DNA from: an uncultured Lachnospiraceae bacterium
GTDB lineage: Bacteria > Bacillota > Clostridia > Lachnospirales > Lachnospiraceae
Reading direction: 5' to 3'
Length of the DNA stretch: 5,044 nucleotides
Assembly: GCA_902783095.1 (NCBI GenBank)
Contig: CACZPX010000162.1
Location: 1-5,044 of the forward strand
Below the pieces are notes generated by a model. It saw nothing but the letters and a program-made list of their open reading frames with translations, had not been told where the DNA came from and searched no databases. This document shows, piece after piece, positions 1-5,044 of this stretch. Position 1 is the first letter of the stretch. Every line of letters begins with the position of its first letter. Position numbers and translations under genes: made by a program.

Positions 1-32
1 GCGCCTTTGTGCGGACCGGAGACGGCTTTTAA
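1..32 (+). CDS. 3' tail of an upstream gene (partial, unidentified)
   Basis: Reading from base 3, the frame gives AFVRTGDGF and then a TAA stop at 30-32. The stop lies 29 bases before the next start codon, and the ribosome binding site of the next gene falls in that gap. This is the layout expected inside an operon. Only nine codons are visible, so no function can be given. The other two forward frames are also open here, so the choice of frame rests on the stop position alone. Confidence 0.4.
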   Translation, partial: AFVRTGDGF

Positions 33-45
33 CCATACAGGGGAC

Positions 46-53
46 GGAGGAGG
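46..53 (+). promoter_or_regulatory. Ribosome binding site for the lipoprotein at 62
   Basis: GGAGGAGG lies 8 bases before the ATG at 62. It favours that ATG over the in-frame ATGs at 71, 113 and 119. Those at 113 and 119 have only an A-rich stretch upstream, and starting there would remove the basic residues before the signal-peptide core. Confidence 0.75.
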
Positions 54-61
54 ACACCGCC

Positions 62-946
62 ATGACGGGCATGGACAACAGACATTCCTTTGAAGCCGGC
101 AAACGAAAAAAGATGATCATGAGTATTCTGACGGGCCTGCTGCTTGCGGCGGTCCTGTGGGGGTGCGGGGGAGAGACCATGGATCCGAAGCTGCAGGCGG
201 TGCAGGGGCACTGGGTGGACGTCAACGGCAGCGCGATGCTGGACATCGAAAACAGCGAGATGCGCTATACCCAGGGGGACTGGAAGGAGACCTACGCCTT
301 TGTACTGAACAGCGAAGGGTACCGTCCGGTGCTGGAACCCCTGCCGGGAGAGAACTTCGGCATCATGTCGGAACTCACCGTGGAAGAAGACGGCAGCCTG
401 ACCGCCTATGAGCAGATCCTGGACGCGGAGGGCCATATGTACCGCTTCGTGCGTGAAGAGGAAAAGGCGGCCCTTCTGGAGATCCGGGACTTTTCGGAGG
501 ATCTGCCCAGGCAGATCGAGTCGAAGGATATCAGCGAGTTTATGCTTACGTTTTCCAAGGATCTTGCCGGTCAGTACGGCCTGGACGAGACCTGGCCGAA
601 CGGGCACTACGCCTGGACGATGGACAAAAACGCCGACGGAACCTATCAGATGGAACTGAGCATTTCCGGGGATTCCTATATCATCGGGCAGTATTCCGTT
701 ACGCTGCAGGCGGACGATCCTCTGGCGGGCGGCCTGGCGGACGTGCTGGCACGCTGCGGCGCAGTGGAACATAACGGCTGGCATAAGGCCAACAGCGTGC
801 GGGCGCACGACTGGCACCTGTGGGTAAAATATGCCTCCGGGGAACGCCTGTCCCTGCGCGCGGAGGGCGACGCCGCCGCAGAGATGCCGTTTGATCTGGC
901 GATGCTGATGGACTGTGCAAAGCAGCTGGGGGTATCCTTTGAGTGA
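62..946 (+). CDS. Predicted lipoprotein of unknown function
   Basis: A 294-residue protein. Residues 14-17 are basic (KRKK), 18-34 are hydrophobic, and a lipobox LWGC places the lipidated cysteine at residue 35. By analogy with known lipoproteins it should be exported, lipidated by Lgt and cleaved before Cys35 by signal peptidase II, leaving it on the outer face of the membrane. The n-region of about 17 residues is longer than usual, but the strong ribosome binding site supports this start. The mature part looks like two beta-rich units: about 45-130, starting GHWVDVNG, and about 175-275, rich in alternating polar and aromatic residues (for example DWHLWVKYASGE). No catalytic motif is evident. 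I do not recognise a named family. The stop codon overlaps the start of the glycosyltransferase, suggesting coupled translation. Confidence 0.85.
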   Translation: MTGMDNRHSFEAGKRKKMIMSILTGLLLAAVLWGCGGETMDPKLQAVQGHWVDVNGSAMLDIENSEMRYTQGDWKETYAFVLNSEGYRPVLEPLPGENFGIMSELTVEEDGSLTAYEQILDAEGHMYRFVREEEKAALLEIRDFSEDLPRQIESKDISEFMLTFSKDLAGQYGLDETWPNGHYAWTMDKNADGTYQMELSISGDSYIIGQYSVTLQADDPLAGGLADVLARCGAVEHNGWHKANSVRAHDWHLWVKYASGERLSLRAEGDAAAEMPFDLAMLMDCAKQLGVSFE

Positions 947-1928
947 ACTGCCCGGGACAGCGTTCATATCCGCGCCGGAACCGGCGGTCAGCGTGATCGT
1001 GCCCGTCTATAAAACGGAGGCGTGGCTGCCGCAGTGTGTGGAAAGCCTGCTGGCGCAGACGCTGCGGGAGATCGAGATCATTCTGGTGGACGACGGTTCG
1101 CCGGACCGCTGCGGCGCCCTGTGCGACGCCTACGCGGCGCGGGATACGCGCGTCCGGGTGATCCATCAGGAGAACCGCGGCCTTTCCGCGGCGCGCAATG
1201 CCGGAACAGCGTGCGCCAGCGGGCAATACCTGATGTACGTGGACAGCGACGACTGGGTGGAACCCGACTACTGCGGGGTCCCGTACCGGCTGGCACAGAC
1301 GGAAAGGGCGGATCTGGTGCTGTTCTGCAACTGGAGGGGACCCTCCGGTACGGAGGAGGTCTGGCCTAAGTTTTCCGGGGAGGGCGGCGAGCTCACCGCG
1401 AAGGCGTATATCGAACAGTACCTGTTCCGCCTTGGCGGAACGCCGGTCTGGAACAAGCTGTACCGCAGGGAACTGCTGGACGGGCTCCCTTTTGAAGAGG
1501 GGGTCGTATACGAGGACCATGCGTTCACCCACAAGGCGGTGCTGCGGGCGGAAAAGATCTGCTATATCCGCAGGCCGCTGTATCATTACAGAGTCCGGCC
1601 GGGCAGCATCTGCAGAAGCCGCATGCGCAAGGCGGAGGAAGACCGGTTCGTACTGTCCGTCCGGCGCTGCGAGGAGCTGGCCGCCGCGGGGATCGACCGG
1701 AAACTGCTGCAGGAAGAGGGCGGCAGAAAGGCGATGGCGTACGTTAAACGCGCCAGGCCGGTCCGCGAAGATCCGCTGGCCGGGATGGCGGAGGAGTTGC
1801 TGCTGGCTGCGAAAGACAGCTTTCGCAAAAAACCGCTCAAAACCAGGATCCTGTACGGGCTGTACCGCCATGCAAGACCCCTGTTTTACCTGACCACCGC
1901 CGTATTCGGAAAGCAGAGCGTGCAATGA
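939..1928 (+). CDS. Family 2 (GT-A fold) glycosyltransferase
   Basis: Predicted inverting glycosyltransferase moving a sugar from a nucleotide-sugar to a glycan or lipid acceptor at the inner membrane face. With the TTG start at 939 it has 329 residues. The N-terminal GT2 domain opens with VSVIVPVYKTE at about 17-27. VDDGS at 50-54 binds nucleotide, NRGLSAARNAG lies near 79-89, and DSDDW at 102-106 supplies the metal-binding DxD. Family-typical C-terminal signatures follow: WNKLYRREL (171-179), YEDHAF (191-196) and YHYRVRPGS (215-223). These are common in capsule, teichoic-acid and exopolysaccharide transferases of Firmicutes; donor and acceptor cannot be read from sequence. No ATG start exists. 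TTG 939 follows GGGGG at 928-932 and gives an 8-base overlap with the lipoprotein; GTG at 915 is the alternative, adding eight residues but with a poorer binding site. Confidence 0.92.
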   Translation: MSELPGTAFISAPEPAVSVIVPVYKTEAWLPQCVESLLAQTLREIEIILVDDGSPDRCGALCDAYAARDTRVRVIHQENRGLSAARNAGTACASGQYLMYVDSDDWVEPDYCGVPYRLAQTERADLVLFCNWRGPSGTEEVWPKFSGEGGELTAKAYIEQYLFRLGGTPVWNKLYRRELLDGLPFEEGVVYEDHAFTHKAVLRAEKICYIRRPLYHYRVRPGSICRSRMRKAEEDRFVLSVRRCEELAAAGIDRKLLQEEGGRKAMAYVKRARPVREDPLAGMAEELLLAAKDSFRKKPLKTRILYGLYRHARPLFYLTTAVFGKQSVQ

Positions 1929-1940
1929 CAGACCGGACGG

Positions 1941-1962
1941 GCGCCGGAAAAAACGCCGGCGC
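1941..1962 (+). other. GC-rich hairpin between the glycosyltransferase and MATE genes
   Basis: GCGCCGG at 1941-1947 and CCGGCGC at 1956-1962 can pair as a perfect 7-bp stem around an 8-base A-rich loop. No T-run follows, so it does not look like an intrinsic terminator. It could stabilise or punctuate the transcript, or be chance in GC-rich DNA. Confidence 0.35.
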
Positions 1963-1994
1963 GCGCCGAAAGAAAGACAGTAAAGAGACAAAAG

Positions 1995-3323
1995 ATGCAG
2001 ATCGATCTGACAGAAGGCAACATTTTTCATAAGATCCTGCGGTTTTCGGTACCGTATCTGATCGCCAGTTTCCTGCAGACGTTTTACGGGCTGGCGGATC
2101 TTTTTATCACGGGACAGTTTAACGGGACGGGCCCCATCACGGCGGTAGCCGTGGGCAGCCAGGTGATGCACATGCTCACCGTGATCATCATCGGGCTGGC
2201 CATGGGGACGACGGTCTGCGTGGCGCGCGCGGTAGGGGCAAAGGACCGGGCCGCCGCGGGACGCTACATAGGCAATTCCGTCACGCTCTTTGCCGCTTTT
2301 GCGGTGCTTGTGACGGTCGTGCTGCTGCTTGCGGCAAACGGCATCCTTACGGTGCTCTCCACGCCTGCGGAGGCCCTTGCGCAGGCCAGGCAGTACCTGC
2401 TGATCTGCTTTGCGGGCGTGCCGTTCATCGTCGCCTACAACGTGGTGAGCAGCGTCTTCCGCGGCCTGGGGGATACCCGAAGCCCCATGGTGTTCGTGGC
2501 GATCGCCGGCGTGATCAACATCGGCCTGGACTATCTGCTGGTGGGCGCGTTCGGCATGGGCGCGGCGGGCGCCGCCGCGGCGACGGTCGCGGCGCAGGCG
2601 GTCTCCGTGGGGATCGCCGTGGTCGTGTTTCAGCGAAAGAACCCGGATATCCGCCTTAGCAGGCAGGGCCTGCGGCCGGACGCAAAGCTGTGCCGGGACC
2701 TGCTGGGCATCGGCGCGCCGATCGCCGTGCAGGACGGCGTGATCCAGATCTCGTTTCTGATCATCACGCGCATCGCCAACGGCCGCGGCGTGGACGTGGC
2801 TTCCGCCGTGGGGATCGTGGAGAAATTTATCAGCTTTGTCTTTCTGGTGCCTTCCGCCATGCTGTCCACCGTCTCCGCGGCGGCTGCGCAGAACATCGGC
2901 GCGGGGCGGCCGGAGCGGGGCAGAAAGGCGCTGGGCATCGGGACCGCGGTCTGCGTGGGCTTTGGGCTGCTGGTCTTTATCGTCTGCCAGTTTGCGTCAG
3001 ACGGCATCGTGAGCCTGTTTGCGCCGGGAGAGCCGCAGGTGAGCCTGCTGGGCGGGCAGTACCTGCGCTCCTACAGCCTGGACGTGGCGCTTGCCGGCAT
3101 CCATTTCTGCTTCAGCGGCTATTTCAGTGCCTGCGGGCGGTCCGGCTATTCCTTTTTGCACAATCTCATCTCGGTGGTGACGGTGCGCGTGCCCGGCGCC
3201 TGGCTGGCGTCCAGGTATTTCCCGCACACGCTTTGGCCCATGGGGCTTGCGGCGCCGCTGGGCTCGCTTTTGTCCGCCGTGATCTGCGTCATTTTGTTTC
3301 GGCGGATGCGGAAACATGCCTGA
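1995..3323 (+). CDS. MATE-family multidrug/toxin efflux transporter
   Basis: A 442-residue membrane protein, the usual length for MATE exporters, which use a sodium or proton gradient to expel cationic drugs or metabolites. About 12 hydrophobic segments are visible in two halves: roughly residues 14-213 and 236-436, joined by a polar loop at 214-235. Family features include LTEGNIFHKILRFSVP at 5-20, the GLAMGTTVCVARAVGAKD stretch ending near 84, FRGLGDTRSP at 155-164 and QNIGAGRPERG at 299-309, the last two being strong MATE signatures. The start ATG has a modest AAAGAGA binding site at 1982-1988. It lies 66 bases after the glycosyltransferase and is probably co-transcribed with it. MATE proteins belong to the same MOP superfamily as Wzx flippases, but the signatures fit MATE proper. 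The substrate is unknown. Confidence 0.94.
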   Translation: MQIDLTEGNIFHKILRFSVPYLIASFLQTFYGLADLFITGQFNGTGPITAVAVGSQVMHMLTVIIIGLAMGTTVCVARAVGAKDRAAAGRYIGNSVTLFAAFAVLVTVVLLLAANGILTVLSTPAEALAQARQYLLICFAGVPFIVAYNVVSSVFRGLGDTRSPMVFVAIAGVINIGLDYLLVGAFGMGAAGAAAATVAAQAVSVGIAVVVFQRKNPDIRLSRQGLRPDAKLCRDLLGIGAPIAVQDGVIQISFLIITRIANGRGVDVASAVGIVEKFISFVFLVPSAMLSTVSAAAAQNIGAGRPERGRKALGIGTAVCVGFGLLVFIVCQFASDGIVSLFAPGEPQVSLLGGQYLRSYSLDVALAGIHFCFSGYFSACGRSGYSFLHNLISVVTVRVPGAWLASRYFPHTLWPMGLAAPLGSLLSAVICVILFRRMRKHA

Positions 3324-3328
3324 AAAGA

Positions 3329-3414
3329 AGACACGGGGACGGTCCTTCCTGTCATCACCTGACGCCGACTGAGACACGGGGACGGTCCTTCCTGTCATCA
3401 TTTGACGCCGACCG
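3329..3414. repeat. Two tandem copies of a 43-base REP-like repeat
   Basis: Copies at 3329-3371 and 3372-3414 lie head to tail and match at 40 of 43 positions, differing at copy positions 30, 31 and 42. Each holds the core GACACGGGGACGGTCC followed by TTCCTGTC. Inside the core GGAC-G-GTCC is a 9-base palindrome, and GACGG can pair with CCTGTC with one bulged base, so each copy can form a small imperfect hairpin. From memory, ACACGGGGACGGTTC-like sequences are dispersed intergenic REP-type repeats in many bacteria, some linked to Y1 (RAYT) transposases; that assignment is recall and not tested here. The array begins six bases after the MATE stop and ends four bases before the next promoter. 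Confidence 0.75.
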
Positions 3415-3417
3415 GAC

Positions 3418-3446
3418 TTGCTTTCGCATAGAATCGGTGCTATGAT
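3418..3446 (+). promoter_or_regulatory. SigA-type promoter for the PstS-like gene
   Basis: TTGCTT (3418-3423) is separated by 17 bases from TATGAT (3441-3446). A TG pair at 3438-3439 makes an extended -10. Each hexamer is close to the consensus for the housekeeping sigma factor, and the spacing is optimal. Transcription would start near 3453, giving a leader of about 165 bases before the ATG at 3618. I see no recognisable PhoP-type operator next to it. Confidence 0.6.
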
Positions 3447-3452
3447 GCATGG

Positions 3453-3617
3453 CGTTTGCGGAGAGGCGCCCGGGCCGTGCGTTTTGGGACGGGCGGACTG
3501 CACAAAAGAGTATGGAAACCGGAACATGAAGCAGATTCGGGAGCATTTGCTGGATTTGCTCCAAATAGAAACCGGAGACGGCCGAACGCGGCCGTTTCCC
3601 TTGACAAGGAGGAACCT
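3453..3617 (+). other. Structured leader (5' UTR) of the PstS-like gene
   Basis: This is the presumed untranslated leader from the promoter to the start codon. It contains a hairpin at 3540-3562 (GGAGCA with TGCTCC, 11-base loop). A stronger one lies at 3574-3599: GGAGACGGCC pairs with GGCCGTTTCC over 10 bp, including one G-U pair, around a 6-base loop. The second ends 6 bases before the ribosome binding site and has no T-run, so it is not a standard terminator. I recognise no known riboswitch class. A 31-codon open frame beginning MKQIREHLLDLLQ runs from 3526 to 3621 and overlaps the next ATG, but its binding site is weak and its codons include several unusual for this DNA. Confidence 0.4.
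3606..3612 (+). promoter_or_regulatory. Ribosome binding site deciding the start at 3618
   Basis: AAGGAGG sits 5 bases before ATG 3618. That start is followed at once by a lipoprotein signal peptide, so it is preferred over in-frame upstream starts such as 3456, which would bury the signal peptide inside the protein. Confidence 0.9.
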
Positions 3618-4736
3618 ATGAAGAAATGGATCAGCCTGCTGTGCGCGGCGGCGATGGCACTTAGCCTGACGGCCTGCGGCAGCAGCGAGCCGAAAACGAC
3701 GGCCGCACCGCAGGAGACGGAAGCGACCACAGAGGCACTCGCAACGGAGACGCCCACCACAGAGGCGCCCGCGACAGAGGCTACGACCACGGAAGCCCCC
3801 ACAACGGAAGCCCCCACAACGGAAGCCCCGACTACGGAGGCGCCCACAACGGAAGCCCCTACCACAGAGGAAGCCGCAACGCGCGCGCCGGGCGAACTGC
3901 CCATCGCGGGGATCGATGCGGAGCACTATCCCTGGATCGACGGTTCCACGGCCAATCATCCGCTGCTTGCGCGCATCTACCGCGAGATCTGCGGCGTGGA
4001 TCAGGAGACGTCCGAGTCCATGGTGAGCTTTAACTTAAACAGCACGGGCTCCATCTGGGAGGCCATGTTAAACGACAAGGAAGGCGAGTATACGCCCGAT
4101 CTGTGGATCGTGTACGAGGCGCCGGAAGACATTAAGGAACAGTACAAGGACGACTTTGACGCTTTTGAGATCGAGCCGCTGGGCCGCGACGGCCTGGTGT
4201 TCATGGTGAACGTGGACAACAAAGTGGACGACCTGTCCGTGCAGCAGCTGTACGACATCTACACCGGCAAGATCACCGACTGGAGCGAAGTGGGCGGCGA
4301 GGCCGGCGAGATCAAGCCCTTCCAGCGCAACGAGGATTCCGGCAGCCAGACCCTGTTCATGAAGCTTCTGATGAAGGGGGAGAAGCCGATGGATCCGCCC
4401 ACCGACCTGCGCGTCGGGACCATGGGCGGCCTGATCGATTCCGTGGCGGCCTTTGACGGCAGCGGCGGCGCCATCGGCTATTCCGTGTACTATTACGCCA
4501 ACCTGATGCACGCCAACCCGTCCTTAAAGCTGATCAGCGTGGACGGCGTGGAACCCTCCAACGAGTCCATCGAGAAGGCGCAGTACCCGCTGACGAACGA
4601 CTTTTACGTGGTCATCCGCAAGAGCGAGCCCGCCGACAGCCCGGTGCGCGCCCTGCGCGACTGGCTGCTGACCGACGAGGGCCGCGCCATTCTGGAAGAC
4701 GAAAACTACGTCTGGGCCAGAACGGGACTGGAGTAA
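3618..4736 (+). CDS. PstS-like periplasmic-binding-protein lipoprotein with PTTEA-repeat linker
   Basis: A 372-residue exported lipoprotein. The signal peptide starts MKKWISLLCA, with lipobox LTAC and lipid anchor Cys20. Residues 21-93 form a Thr/Pro/Glu-rich linker holding eight five-residue PTTEA-type units (46-85), probably a flexible spacer across the wall. Residues 94-372 match the PstS-type substrate-binding fold (PBP-like): STGS (142-145) in the usual anion-loop position, YTGKITDWSEVGG (215-227), RNEDSGSQTLF (237-247), GGAIGYSVYYY (283-293), and a C-terminal VRALRDWLLTDEGRAIL (343-359). SGSQ replaces the more usual GSGT of phosphate binders, so phosphate is a likely but unproven ligand. 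The gene has its own promoter and is followed by a strong terminator, with no pstC, pstA or pstB beside it. It may feed a transporter encoded elsewhere or act as a sensor. Confidence 0.9.
   Translation: MKKWISLLCAAAMALSLTACGSSEPKTTAAPQETEATTEALATETPTTEAPATEATTTEAPTTEAPTTEAPTTEAPTTEAPTTEEAATRAPGELPIAGIDAEHYPWIDGSTANHPLLARIYREICGVDQETSESMVSFNLNSTGSIWEAMLNDKEGEYTPDLWIVYEAPEDIKEQYKDDFDAFEIEPLGRDGLVFMVNVDNKVDDLSVQQLYDIYTGKITDWSEVGGEAGEIKPFQRNEDSGSQTLFMKLLMKGEKPMDPPTDLRVGTMGGLIDSVAAFDGSGGAIGYSVYYYANLMHANPSLKLISVDGVEPSNESIEKAQYPLTNDFYVVIRKSEPADSPVRALRDWLLTDEGRAILEDENYVWARTGLE
3753..3872 (+). repeat. 15-base tandem repeat encoding eight PTTEA-type units
   Basis: Eight in-frame 15-base units encode PTTEA, PATEA, TTTEA, then PTTEA four times and PTTEE. 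Units at 3798-3812, 3813-3827 and 3843-3857 are identical in DNA (CCCACAACGGAAGCC), the first two adjacent. The other units differ mostly by synonymous changes. Such identity points to recent unit duplication by slippage or recombination. Gain or loss of a unit would keep the frame and change only linker length. Confidence 0.9.
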
Positions 4737-4776
4737 GAACGGCGTAAAGCTGGCCGGCATCGACAAAACTGCCAAA

Positions 4777-4817
4777 ACAGAGTCACGCAAGCAATTCTTG
4801 CGTGACTTTGTCGTTTT
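4777..4817 (+). terminator. Strong intrinsic terminator after the PstS-like gene
   Basis: ACAGAGTCACGCAAG (4777-4791) pairs with CTTGCGTGACTTTGT (4797-4811) over 15 bp with a single G-U pair, around a 5-base CAATT loop. TTTT at 4814-4817 follows after CG. It lies 40 bases past the stop codon. Read from the other strand, the stem is followed by TTTTGG, so weak termination in both directions is possible. Confidence 0.88.
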
Positions 4818-4843
4818 ATCATGATAGGGTCAGGGCAGAAAAA

Positions 4844-4872
4844 GGCGCATCACGGGCGGGTCCCGCTGCGCC
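4844..4872 (+). other. GC-rich hairpin in the leader of the XRE regulator
   Basis: GGCGCA (4844-4849) pairs with TGCGCC (4867-4872). An inner GCGG (4856-4859) pairs with CCGC (4863-4866) around a 3-base loop, with a 6-base bulge on the left arm. It ends 10 bases before the ribosome binding site at 4883. No T-run follows. It may modulate translation or be incidental. Confidence 0.3.
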
Positions 4873-4882
4873 GGGCAACAGC

Positions 4883-4887
4883 GGAGG
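4883..4887 (+). promoter_or_regulatory. Ribosome binding site for the XRE regulator
   Basis: GGAGG is 7 bases before ATG 4895. This supports that start for the truncated regulator gene. Confidence 0.75.
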
Positions 4888-4894
4888 CAGGCAG

Positions 4895-5044
4895 ATGAAT
4901 GACGTTGCGAAAAATATCCGGAAGATCCGCAGACAGAAAGGCATCACGCAGGACGCTCTGGCCGAACAGCTGCACGTGACCAGACAGGCGGTCAGCAACT
5001 GGGAGACCGGCAAAAACCAGCCGGACCTGGACATGCTGGAGAGC
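4895..5044 (+). CDS. XRE-family helix-turn-helix regulator (5' part only)
   Basis: The first 50 codons are present; the window ends in open frame at ..LDMLES. The sequence starts MNDVAKNIRKIRRQKGITQ and continues through the classic Cro/C1-type HTH: ITQDALAEQLHV (helices 2 and 3 begin) then TRQAVSNWETGKNQPDLDML, with the conserved Q-S-x-W-E-x-G recognition-helix pattern at about 31-39. It is a DNA-binding transcription factor in the cytoplasm. In Clostridia this N-terminus is often joined to a membrane or ligand-binding C-terminal region, which cannot be seen here. It follows the terminator, so it begins a new transcription unit; a perfect palindrome TATCATGATA at 4817-4826 lies upstream and could be an operator. 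Confidence 0.93.
   Translation, partial: MNDVAKNIRKIRRQKGITQDALAEQLHVTRQAVSNWETGKNQPDLDMLES

Noticed and set aside
15..25. ACCGGAGACGG also found at 3571-3581, a possible shared element
   Set aside because: An 11-base match in GC-rich DNA with no similar flanks; the first copy lies in a probable coding tail. Most likely chance.
29..967. 312-codon minus-strand open frame
   Set aside because: It is antisense to the lipoprotein, which has a strong ribosome binding site, signal peptide and lipobox. The minus-strand product has no recognisable motif.
699..2171. 490-codon open frame on the minus strand
   Set aside because: It lies opposite the glycosyltransferase and lipoprotein genes, both of which have clear domain or signal evidence. 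It is Arg/Pro/Ala/His-rich, as expected for a shadow frame in GC-rich DNA, and has no recognisable domain.
3329..3414. CRISPR-like direct repeats
   Set aside because: Only two copies lie directly next to each other, with no spacers and no cas genes, so this is a tandem intergenic repeat and not an array.
2690..3445. 251-codon plus-strand frame inside the MATE gene
   Set aside because: It is a +1-type shadow of the MATE coding sequence with biased Arg/Gly composition; the MATE frame is intact through its stop at 3323.
3574..3599. Intrinsic terminator in the leader
   Set aside because: The stem is strong but is followed by TTTCCCTTG-type sequence, not a T-run, and leads directly into a good ribosome binding site.
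2997..3959. Minus-strand frames with CGGFRCGG-like or ASVVG repeats (also 3440-3904), resembling a repeat protein
   Set aside because: The repetition is the complement of the PTTEA-coding repeat and has no independent support.

Overview
The window looks like ordinary chromosome from a G+C-rich member of the Clostridia, most likely Lachnospiraceae or a relative. This is inferred from strong AGGAGG-type ribosome binding sites, two lipoproteins with Gram-positive-style signal peptides, a Thr/Pro/Glu linker typical of Firmicutes surface lipoproteins, and GC-rich codon use (about 60% G+C by eye). No rRNA, tRNA, CRISPR array, transposase or phage gene is visible. All credible genes are on the + strand; the long minus-strand open frames are shadows in GC-rich DNA.

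Positions 1-1928 start with a probable tail of an upstream gene. Next comes a lipoprotein of unknown function (62-946). Its stop overlaps the start of a family 2 glycosyltransferase (about 939-1928). After a 66-base gap holding a GC-rich hairpin comes a 12-helix MATE-family exporter (1995-3323). Same strand, tight spacing and no convincing terminator suggest one transcription unit. A shared envelope or glycan role is possible but not shown.

Positions 3324-3617 form the most structured non-coding stretch. Two head-to-tail copies of a 43-base REP-like repeat begin six bases after the MATE stop. They are followed almost directly by a good SigA-type promoter with an extended -10. A leader of about 165 bases then carries two hairpins and a doubtful 31-codon open frame that overlaps the next start codon.

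Positions 3618-4736 encode a PstS-like periplasmic-binding-protein lipoprotein. Its binding domain stands off the membrane on a linker of eight five-residue (PTTEA-type) repeats. No ABC permease or ATPase gene lies beside it, and a strong intrinsic terminator (4777-4817) follows at once. It is therefore probably a single-gene unit.

Positions 4818-5044 hold a short leader with a palindrome and a GC-rich hairpin, then the first 50 codons of an XRE-family helix-turn-helix regulator cut by the window edge.

I see no clear evidence of a previously undescribed multi-gene system. The features most worth a second look are the tandem REP-like element, the slippage-prone linker repeat, the structured leader, and the solitary PstS-like lipoprotein.
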